Below are positions 16,624 through 23,676 of a DNA stretch of 64,000 nt, one piece after another. Position 1 is the first letter of the stretch; each line of letters starts with the position of its first letter. This DNA comes from Labilithrix sp. (GTDB taxonomy: Bacteria > Myxococcota_A > Polyangia > Polyangiales > Polyangiaceae): NCBI GenBank assembly GCA_019637155.1, contig JAHBWE010000021.1:114827-178826 (forward strand). The letters run 5' to 3'. Made by a program: the position numbers and the translations under genes. Below the pieces are notes generated by a model. The model had not been told where the DNA came from. It saw only the letters and a program-made list of their open reading frames with translations, and made no database searches.

Positions 16624-17090
16624 AGCGATGCGAATGCGGCGGCGATCTGAAGGCCGGACCCCAGCGCCTCTCCGCCGTCGCGGGGGGGCGCCGCTTCCGC
16701 GCGACCGTCACCGCGCCGGTCTGTCGTCGCTGCCGAGCGTCGTTCGTCGACGGCCGGCTCCTCGAGCGGTTCGACCTCGCGATCGCGTGCGATCTCGCGA
16801 TGCGCGGGCCCGCCGACGGCGAGACCTTCCGCTTCCTGCGGAAGGCGATCGGGCTCGCCGCCGCGACGCTCGCGGAGCTCCTCGGCGTCAGCGCGGAGAC
16901 GATCTCGCGCTGGGAGAACGGGCAGCGCGCGGTCGACGGACCGGCGTGGATCACGGTGGGGACGCTCGTCCTCGAGCGCGCGGGCCGCCCAACGTCGACG
17001 CTCGATCGGCTCGGCGTCCTCGCGCGCGACGCGCGCCCCGCGTCGCCCGTCACGCTGGTCGTGCAGCCGCAGGCCGCGACCAAGATGTAG
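16620..17090 (+). CDS. MqsA/YgiT-like antitoxin: zinc finger plus HTH
   Basis: 156 residues. The N-terminal zinc finger has CECGG (C4, C6) and CRRC (about C35/C38). Residues about 70-125 hold an XRE-type HTH with TLAELLGVSAETISRWENGQR. MqsA-type antitoxins neutralise the toxin with the N-terminal part and repress the operon with the HTH, binding palindromes. Here two identical 15-bp palindromes lie upstream, one over the start of the partner gene and one before the KaiC-remnant/kinase unit. The ATG overlaps the toxin-like stop by four bases. A one-gene regulator role is possible if the upstream protein is not a toxin. Confidence 0.75.
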   Translation: MKRCECGGDLKAGPQRLSAVAGGRRFRATVTAPVCRRCRASFVDGRLLERFDLAIACDLAMRGPADGETFRFLRKAIGLAAATLAELLGVSAETISRWENGQRAVDGPAWITVGTLVLERAGRPTSTLDRLGVLARDARPASPVTLVVQPQAATKM

Positions 17091-17246
17091 CGTTTGTCCC
17101 TGCGCGTGCTCGTCGCGCGCGCCGAACCGGGCCGTTCGCCGCGTCTCTGCACCTCACGCGACACGCGATCGCTCACCTCGACGCGAGGTCGTCCGCGAAC
17201 GGGCGGCGGCGAGCGCAGGCGCGGACCGTGCACGCACCCACGCGCG

Positions 17247-18734
17247 ATGAGCCCTCCTCTTGTGCCGCACGACCGCCTCGAGACCGGAGTCGCAGGGCTC
17301 GATCGCGTCCTCGGAGGCGGGCTCCTGCGCGGCGGCCTCCACGTCGTCGCCGGGAGAGCCGGCGTCGGAAAGACGACCCTCGCGAGCCAGATCGCGTTCC
17401 ACTCCGTCGCGCGCGGCGCCCGCGCGGTCTACGCGACGTTCCTCGTCGAGCCGCACGAGCGCCTCCTCCACCAGCTGCGCTCGTTCGCGTTCTTCGACGG
17501 CGCGCGCGTCGGCCGCGAGCTCGTCTACCTCGACGCTTACCCCGCCTTCCGCGCCGGCGGCCTCGACGCGCTCACCGGCGCGCTCCGCGGGATGATCCGC
17601 GATCGCGACGCGTCGCTCCTCGTCCTCGACGGGCTCCCGTCCGCGGAGGACCTCCGCGCTGCTCCGCTCGAGCACCGCGCGTTCCTCGTCGAGCTCCAGG
17701 CGTCGCTCGTCGCGCTCGACTGCACGGCGCTGCTCGTGACGAGCGGCGACGCGGACCACGCGACCGCCGACGGCGTCTTCGAGCTCGCGAGCACGCGCGC
17801 AGAGCTCCGGCGCGTGCGCGAGCTCACCGTCCGGAAGCTCCGCGGCGGCGGCCACATCGACGGGACGCACGTCTTCCGCGTCACGAGCGACGGCGTCGTC
17901 GTGTACCCGCGCCTCGAGGCGATCGAGCCGGACGCGCCCGGGGCGACGGCGCCGGTCCAGGACGGGCGCGTCCCCTTCGGCGTGGCGGGGCTCGACGACC
18001 TCTTCTCCGGCGGCGTCGCGCGAGGCTCGACGACGTTGCTCCTCGGTCCGTCCGGCGCGGGCAAGACCATCCTCGGCCTCCACTTCCTCGCCGCCGGCGC
18101 GGCGAGCGGCGACAAGGCGCTCCACTTCGGGTTCCACGAGCGATCGCAGGTGCTGCTGCGCAAGGGCGACCGGCTCGGGATGCGCCTCTCCGAGCACGCC
18201 GCCGCCGGCGACCTCGTCGTCCACTGGGAGCAGCCCTCCGAGGCGCTGCTCGATCAGGTGATGGCCGACCTCCTCGCGATCGTCGAGCGGGAGCGCGTGC
18301 GCCGCCTCTTCATCGACGGCTTCGCCGGGCTCCGCACCGCGGTGCACCCGGAGCGCCTCGCGGGGATGCTCGCCGCGGCGGCGGAGCTCCTCTCGCGCGC
18401 GGGGGTGACCACGCTCGTCACCGACGAGACGCGCGAGCTCTACGTGAAGGACGTCAGCGTCTCGACGCCGAACGTCTCCGCGACCTTCGACAACATCGTC
18501 CTCCTGCGCCGGGTCCTGCTCCACGCCCAGCTCGTGCACCAGCTCTCGATCATGAAGACGCGCGACACGCCCCACGACAACCGCGCGTGGGAGCTCGCGG
18601 TGACGCGGGAGGGCATGTTCCTCGTCGCGCCGTTCGACACGCCGGAGGCGCGCCGCCTCCGCGGCGACGGCAGCGGCGCGATCCCGAAAGAGCGGCCGGC
18701 GACGATGCCGAGGCGACGGCCGAAACGCGAGTAG
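17247..18734 (+). CDS. KaiC-type double-domain ATPase
   Basis: 495 residues from the ATG at 17247. Two RecA/KaiC domains: the first with GRAGVGKT at 36-43 and an LLVLDG Walker B near 124-129, the second with GPSGAGKT at 267-274 and RRLFIDG. Length equals cyanobacterial KaiC (about 519) minus its tail. The Ser/Thr autophosphorylation pair of clock KaiC is not obvious. The Glu pair used for catalysis is changed in both domains (LVEPHE and GFHERS in place of EE). KaiC proteins outside cyanobacteria usually act as signalling ATPases paired with histidine kinases and receivers, and here a receiver gene follows after 4 bases. Cytoplasmic; probably a hub of this island. Confidence 0.9.
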   Translation: MSPPLVPHDRLETGVAGLDRVLGGGLLRGGLHVVAGRAGVGKTTLASQIAFHSVARGARAVYATFLVEPHERLLHQLRSFAFFDGARVGRELVYLDAYPAFRAGGLDALTGALRGMIRDRDASLLVLDGLPSAEDLRAAPLEHRAFLVELQASLVALDCTALLVTSGDADHATADGVFELASTRAELRRVRELTVRKLRGGGHIDGTHVFRVTSDGVVVYPRLEAIEPDAPGATAPVQDGRVPFGVAGLDDLFSGGVARGSTTLLLGPSGAGKTILGLHFLAAGAASGDKALHFGFHERSQVLLRKGDRLGMRLSEHAAAGDLVVHWEQPSEALLDQVMADLLAIVERERVRRLFIDGFAGLRTAVHPERLAGMLAAAAELLSRAGVTTLVTDETRELYVKDVSVSTPNVSATFDNIVLLRRVLLHAQLVHQLSIMKTRDTPHDNRAWELAVTREGMFLVAPFDTPEARRLRGDGSGAIPKERPATMPRRRPKRE

Positions 18735-18738
18735 ACCG

Positions 18739-19125
18739 TTGACGAGCTCGATCTGCGCCACCCTCCTCGTCGTCGACGACGAATTCCCGACCCTGGACAC
18801 GCTCGCCGAGGTCCTTCGCTGGGACGGCCACACGGTCCACACCGCGGCCGACGGACGGCAGGCGCTGGAGGTCCTCGCGAGCACGAGCGTCGACCTCGTC
18901 CTCCTCGACGTGATGATGCCGATCCTCGACGGGCTCGAGACGCTGCGCGAGCTGCGCGCGCGCCCCGAGCTCGCCGCGTTGCCCGTCATCCTCATGACCG
19001 CGGCCCCCAACGGCGTCCCGCACGACGCGCCGCCGCACGACGCGCTCCTCGTCAAGCCGTTCACCGCCGCCACCTTGCGCACGGTCCTCGCGCACTCGCT
19101 CGCGCTCCGCCGGTCGACGCCATGA
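18739..19125 (+). CDS. Single-domain response regulator
   Basis: 128 residues, one receiver domain: acidic pocket VVDDE (11-15), phosphoacceptor D57 in LLDVMMP, a Thr-containing switch (LMTAA), and KPF (Lys of the active site). No output domain. It starts with TTG four bases after the KaiC gene, so it is in the same transcription unit and probably takes phosphate from one of the neighbouring kinases. Confidence 0.9.
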   Translation: MTSSICATLLVVDDEFPTLDTLAEVLRWDGHTVHTAADGRQALEVLASTSVDLVLLDVMMPILDGLETLRELRARPELAALPVILMTAAPNGVPHDAPPHDALLVKPFTAATLRTVLAHSLALRRSTP

Positions 19126-19156
19126 CCGCGGCGCGCTTGTTGCTGGGAGGTGGGAC

Positions 19157-20698
19157 GTGAACACGGTCGAACGAGATGACGTCGCCGCCGCGCCGATCCT
19201 CCTCGGCGGGGGCCGGCGGGCGAACCTCCTCGCGCTAGAGGCGGCGATCGAAGGGTTGGGCCGGCCGGTCGTGTCGGCGCGAACGGAGAGCGAGGCGATC
19301 GCGCTCGCCTCGCTGATCGAGCCGGCCGTCGTCCTCCTCGATCTCGAAGGCATCGGCGCCGGCTTCGAGACGGCGGCGCAGATCGCGGGGGAACGACTCC
19401 GGCCGATCGTGCTCCTCACCGATCGCGCCGACGTCGCGCGGGGCTACGCGAGCGGAGCGGCCGACGTCCTCTTCGAGCCCTTCGATCCGGACGTCGTGCG
19501 CGCGAAGGTCGCGTTCTACGTCGCGCTCCACGAGCAGCGCGTGGCGGTGGAGCGCGAGCGCGCCGTGCTCGCAGATCGCCTCCGCCTCGTGCTCGACACG
19601 TCCGGCCTCGGGACGTGGGAGTACGACGCGCGCCGCGACGTCCTCCACGGCGACGACACGTGGCGCGCGCTCGTCGGCGCGCCGCGGACCCTCGACGAGC
19701 TGCGCGCGCTCCTCGGCGACGAAGACCGCGCCGCCTTCGACGCGGCCTTCCCCGACGGCGCGAAGGTCGACGTCCACGTCGCCGAGCGCGCGATCGCGCT
19801 CCGCTGGATCCGCAACGGCGACGACGGCGCGGCCCGCTCCGTCATCGGCACCGTCCTCGATCTCACGCCGCGACGTCGCGCCGACGAGGAGCGCGATCGC
19901 CTCACCGCCGAGCTCGCGGCCGCGCACCGGGTGGCGGAGGCGGCGCAGCGCGTGAAGGAGAACTTCCTCACGATCGTCTCGCACGAGCTTCGGACGCCGC
20001 TCCACGCCGCCCTTGGATGGTGCCAGCTGCTCCTCACCGAGGACGCGGTGGCGCCGGAGCGCGTCCGCGCGGCGTGCGAGGTCATCGCGCGGAACGTCGA
20101 CGCGCAGGTCCGCCTCATCGACGACATCCTCGAGGCCTCGAGCATCGCGAACGGCGACCTCCGCATGTCGCTCGCGCCGGTGGACCTCGCGGCGATCGCG
20201 CGGAAGGCGCTCGACCACGCCGCGACCGCGATCGCGGCGAAGGGCCTCTTCCTCGAGGCCGGCGTGATGCCCGACGCGTGCTGGACGATCGCGGACGCGA
20301 CGCGCATCCAGCAGGTGTTCTGGAACCTGCTCGCGAACGCGGTGAAGTTCACGCCGGCGGGGGGCAAGGTCGCCTTCTCGCTCGAGCGGAGGGACAGCGT
20401 CGCGCGCCTCGTCGTCTCCGACGAAGGGGTCGGGATCGATCCCGAGTTCCTCCCCCACGTCTTCGATCGGTTCCGTCAGGCCGACAGCTCGACGACCCGC
20501 GCGTACGGCGGGCTCGGCATCGGGCTCTCGATCGTCCGGCACATCGTCGAGCTCCACGGCGGGACGGTGGACGTGGAGAGCCTCGGCCCCGGCCGCGGCG
20601 CGTCCTTCGCCGTCCACCTCCCGCTTCGCGAGCCTCAGGGATCGTCGCACGAAGAGGCGGCGCCCTCCGCGTCGGGCCAGCGCGGGAGCGTCACGTAG
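19157..20698 (+). CDS. Histidine kinase with N-terminal receiver-like and PAS-like regions
   Basis: 513 residues, no transmembrane segment. The N-terminal receiver-like domain (about 12-128) keeps a candidate acceptor D62 (VVLLDLEG) but lacks the acidic pair at its start (ILLGGGRR). A PAS-like sensor (about 140-240) follows, then the HisKA helix with HELRTP, H276, and a complete HATPase: NLLANAVKF, DEGVGI, and GGLGIGLSI. A GTG start is preceded by a good GGGAGG site. It is the third gene of the KaiC-receiver-kinase operon. The 3' end overlaps the next kinase gene on the other strand by 64 bases. Confidence 0.9.
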   Translation: MNTVERDDVAAAPILLGGGRRANLLALEAAIEGLGRPVVSARTESEAIALASLIEPAVVLLDLEGIGAGFETAAQIAGERLRPIVLLTDRADVARGYASGAADVLFEPFDPDVVRAKVAFYVALHEQRVAVERERAVLADRLRLVLDTSGLGTWEYDARRDVLHGDDTWRALVGAPRTLDELRALLGDEDRAAFDAAFPDGAKVDVHVAERAIALRWIRNGDDGAARSVIGTVLDLTPRRRADEERDRLTAELAAAHRVAEAAQRVKENFLTIVSHELRTPLHAALGWCQLLLTEDAVAPERVRAACEVIARNVDAQVRLIDDILEASSIANGDLRMSLAPVDLAAIARKALDHAATAIAAKGLFLEAGVMPDACWTIADATRIQQVFWNLLANAVKFTPAGGKVAFSLERRDSVARLVVSDEGVGIDPEFLPHVFDRFRQADSSTTRAYGGLGIGLSIVRHIVELHGGTVDVESLGPGRGASFAVHLPLREPQGSSHEEAAPSASGQRGSVT

Positions 20699-21645
20699 AA
20701 GGTCGCGCCTCCGTCGTCGCGCGCCGCCTCGATCGCGCCGCCGTGCGCGTCGACGAGCTTCTTCACGATCCAGTGACCGACGTCGGGCGCCGCCGCGCGC
20801 CGGGCGCCGCTCGCCGCGCCGCGCACCGTGATCCGGACCTCCTCCTCGTCGCCGTCGAGCGCGACGTCGACCGGCCTTCCGCCGCCGAGCTTCAGCGCGT
20901 CGGTCACGAGGTTCGCGACGATCGTCTCGAGGTGAAGCGGGTCCCACGCGCCGAGCTCCGGCCCGCGCTGGCGGACGCGCACGACGGCGCCGGCGCTCTC
21001 CTCGCGCAGGCGGCGCGACGCGCGCTCCACGATCTCGCCGAGCTCGCACGGCTCGGTCGCGAGGGCGACGATCCGATCGGGCGGGATCGGCGCTTCGAGG
21101 AGGCGATCGGCCACCTCGCGGAGCCGCTCCGCCGACTCGGCGAGGACCGCGCAGCGATGGATCAGCCACTCGCGCGGGACCTCGTCGGCGCTGTCCTTGA
21201 GCCGCGTCTCGACGAGGTCGAGGCCGAGCGTGAGCCCCTGGAGCGAGCCGCGCATCGCGTGCCCGAGCATCGCGACGAGCGCGCTGCGGGAGGCCTCCGC
21301 GTCGACGCGCTGCCGCTCGAGGCGGCGGAGCGCGACGTGCGCGGCGGCGCGTTCGGCGGAGGTCTCGACGAGCGCGTCGGCGAGCGGCCCGCGGTCGGCG
21401 CGATCCCAGAGCGACAGCTCGACGCGCGCGCCGCGCAGCGTCCGGACGACGAGGTGTCTCGCGTCGCTCCGCGGCCGGCGATCGAGCGCGCGCTCGGTCG
21501 CCTCGTCGACGTGCACCGCCGCGACACAGAGCGCGGCGTCGTCGACGAGGACGTCGATCGTGCAGCCGTCCGCGACGAGCGGGACGAGGCCACGAGCGAT
21601 CGCCAAGAGCTCCGCGTCATCGCCCATCGGCATCTGTCTCGTCAT
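20635..21645 (-). CDS. Divergent histidine kinase, degenerate ATP-binding domain
   Basis: 336 residues, cytoplasmic. A GAF-like N-terminal part (about 15-115) and a HisKA-type helix keep a His in LGHAMRGSLQG, close to the HELRTP context but altered. In the catalytic domain the N-box reads NLVTDALKL, with the second Asn replaced by Asp, and the D-x-G-x-G box is replaced by RGAASG; the usual Gly-rich G2 loop is missing. It may be a pseudokinase acting as a scaffold or phosphatase, or a kinase with unusual ATP binding. It is convergent with the 19157 kinase and divergent from the NtrC-type activator, about 100 bases apart. Confidence 0.75.
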   Translation of the reverse strand: MTRQMPMGDDAELLAIARGLVPLVADGCTIDVLVDDAALCVAAVHVDEATERALDRRPRSDARHLVVRTLRGARVELSLWDRADRGPLADALVETSAERAAAHVALRRLERQRVDAEASRSALVAMLGHAMRGSLQGLTLGLDLVETRLKDSADEVPREWLIHRCAVLAESAERLREVADRLLEAPIPPDRIVALATEPCELGEIVERASRRLREESAGAVVRVRQRGPELGAWDPLHLETIVANLVTDALKLGGGRPVDVALDGDEEEVRITVRGAASGARRAAAPDVGHWIVKKLVDAHGGAIEAARDDGGATFYVTLPRWPDAEGAASSCDDP

Positions 21646-21750
21646 TTAGGTCTTCTCCGCGCTCCGCGCCAGTCGCGGGCCGCGTCGCCGGCCGCGCCGC
21701 CGGCCGCGGGAGTTGAAATCGCAGCGGCGCTGTATCACTCTTGCTCCGTC

Positions 21751-23091
21751 GTGCCTCGTGAGCCGTCCGAACGCCGCGTCCTCGTCGTCGACGACGAGCC
21801 CGAGGCTCACGGCCTCTTCCAGTTCTTGCTCGCGCCGCACGAGATCGCGTTCGAGTTCTTCAGCGATCCGCCCGCCGCGCTCGATCGCCTCGCCGAGGCC
21901 GAGTTCGACGTCGTCATGACCGACCTCGTCATGCCGAAGCTCGACGGCGCGCAGGTGTGCGAGCGCGCGACCGCGACCCGGCCGGACATCCCCGTCATCG
22001 TCTTCTCCGCCGAGGCGTGCATCGGCTCCGTGCGCGAGGCGATGCACGCCGGCGCGCTCGACTTCATCGCGAAGCCGCTGACGCGCCCCGGCGTCTCGTC
22101 CGCGCTCGAGCGCGCGTTCGCGTGGCGTGACGCGCGCGCGCCGCTCGTTCGCGCGCGGACGTCGTTCGATCGGACGCTCGAGGCGCGGAGCACCGCGATG
22201 CAGCAGCTCGCGAGCGTGTTCGATCGCGTCGCCGCGTCGGAGGCGAACGTGCTCGTGCGCGGGGAGACCGGGGTCGGGAAGTCGGCGCTCGCGCGCGCGC
22301 TCCACGACCGGAGCTCGCGCGCGGCCGGCGCCTTCGTCGTCGTCGACTGCGCGACGTTGACCGACGGCATCGCCCTCGCGGAGCTCTTCGGCCACGCGCG
22401 CGGCGCGTTCACCGGCGCGCGCGACGAGCGGCGCGGGCTCATCGCCGACGCGCACGGCGGGACGCTCTTCCTCGAGGGCGTCGACGACCTCGGCGCCGGG
22501 GTCCAGGCCAAGCTGCTCCGCGTCCTCGACGAGCGGCGCGTGCGGCCGATCGGAGGCGACATCGCGATCGACGTCGACTTCCGGACGATCGCGTCGGGCA
22601 GCGCCGCGCTCGACGCCGCGTCGCGCGGCTTCCGGAGCGATCTCTTCTATCGCCTCGCGGCGATCGTCGTCGACGTGCCGCCGCTGCGCGATCGCAAGGA
22701 GGAGATCCCCTCCCTCGCGGCGGAGGTCCTCGCGCGGCACGGCGTGCACGCGACGTTCTCCGACGAGGCGATGCGTGCATTGTGCACTCATGACTGGCCC
22801 GGCAACGCGCGCGAGCTCGAGAACGCGGCGCTGCACGCGGCCGCGCTCGCGGGCCCGCGCTCGATCGCGCTCCAGGACCTTCCTCCCGCGGTGCAGCGTC
22901 CGCCCGACGCGCGCGCCGCGGATCCGACCGCGGGTCTCGTCACCGCCGACGCGCTGCTCCGCCGTCACGCGATGCGCGTGCTCGCGGCGACGGGCTACAA
23001 CCTCCGCGGATCGGCGCGGCTCCTCGGCATCGATCGGAAGACGCTCGAGCGACAGCTCGCGGCGTGGGGCGTCTTGCGAAAGCGGCGCTGA
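21751..23091 (+). CDS. NtrC-family sigma-54 response regulator with altered Walker B
   Basis: 446 residues from the GTG at 21751. Receiver with acidic pair DDE and D58 in MTDLVMP; AAA+ domain with Walker A GETGVGKS (171-178) and the sigma-54-contacting GAFTGA loop (218-223); C-terminal Fis-type HTH (about 405-446, NLRGSARLLGIDRKTLERQL). The Walker B site reads LFLEGVDDL where the family has LFLDE, so Asp is Glu and the catalytic Glu is Gly; ATP turnover may be weak. It would activate sigma-54 promoters, with the flanking kinases as likely phosphodonors. The promoter targets cannot be read here. Confidence 0.88.
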   Translation: MPREPSERRVLVVDDEPEAHGLFQFLLAPHEIAFEFFSDPPAALDRLAEAEFDVVMTDLVMPKLDGAQVCERATATRPDIPVIVFSAEACIGSVREAMHAGALDFIAKPLTRPGVSSALERAFAWRDARAPLVRARTSFDRTLEARSTAMQQLASVFDRVAASEANVLVRGETGVGKSALARALHDRSSRAAGAFVVVDCATLTDGIALAELFGHARGAFTGARDERRGLIADAHGGTLFLEGVDDLGAGVQAKLLRVLDERRVRPIGGDIAIDVDFRTIASGSAALDAASRGFRSDLFYRLAAIVVDVPPLRDRKEEIPSLAAEVLARHGVHATFSDEAMRALCTHDWPGNARELENAALHAAALAGPRSIALQDLPPAVQRPPDARAADPTAGLVTADALLRRHAMRVLAATGYNLRGSARLLGIDRKTLERQLAAWGVLRKRR

Positions 23092-23204
23092 CGCCTCGCG
23101 GCACGACGCCGCGCGAACGGGTGGGCCGATCGATGCGACACGATGCCGATTCACGGCGTGCCAGCGCGCCGCGGAGCGAGCATGCCGCTTGCGTTGGGGG
23201 CGGC

Positions 23205-23591
23205 GTGATCGACGAGACCGCTCTCCTCTGCGGCGTCGAGGTCCTCCTCCTCGAGCCGTACGACGACCTCCGCGAGGCCGTCGCGAGGTGGCTCACGGCG
23301 GACGGCGCGACGGTGAGGACCGCGCCGACCGCGTCGGAGGGGCTCGCCGCGGTCTACCGCGATCCGCCCGACATCGTCGTCACGGAGCTCCTCGTCCTCG
23401 CCGGCGGGGCGAGCATCGTGTCCGCGCTCCGCCGCGCCGACGAGCGCTTGCCGGTCCTCCTCACGACCTCGCAATCGCACCGCGACGTGCCGCCTCTCTT
23501 GCACGCGGAGATCTGCGCGTACCTCCAGAAGCCGTTCGACCTGCCGACGCTCACGCGCCTCGTCGCCGGGCTCTCTCGCCGGCCCCGCTGA
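23205..23591 (+). CDS. Degenerate receiver-domain protein
   Basis: 128 residues from the GTG at 23205; an ATG at 23133 would extend it by 24 residues with no receiver homology. Receiver fold with VLLLEPYDDLREAV at the start, the acceptor loop reading VVTELLVLAGG, and KPFDLP. The phosphoacceptor Asp is replaced by Glu, and only one acidic residue (E) remains at the N-terminal pocket. Such pseudo-receivers can act as fixed or ligand-controlled switches. It follows the activator gene in the same direction, about 110 bases downstream. Confidence 0.75.
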   Translation: MIDETALLCGVEVLLLEPYDDLREAVARWLTADGATVRTAPTASEGLAAVYRDPPDIVVTELLVLAGGASIVSALRRADERLPVLLTTSQSHRDVPPLLHAEICAYLQKPFDLPTLTRLVAGLSRRPR

Positions 23592-23676
23592 GCGGGGCGG
23601 TCACCTGTTTGGGCGACAGGCGGGCGGGCGAATTCGCGGAACGCTATCGTGATCGCGGCCGACCGGCCGGGATCTC

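Noticed and set aside
19615..23091. A 1158-codon frame
   Set aside because: The first 700 codons are shadow of the kinases; only the NtrC-like part from 21751 is coding.
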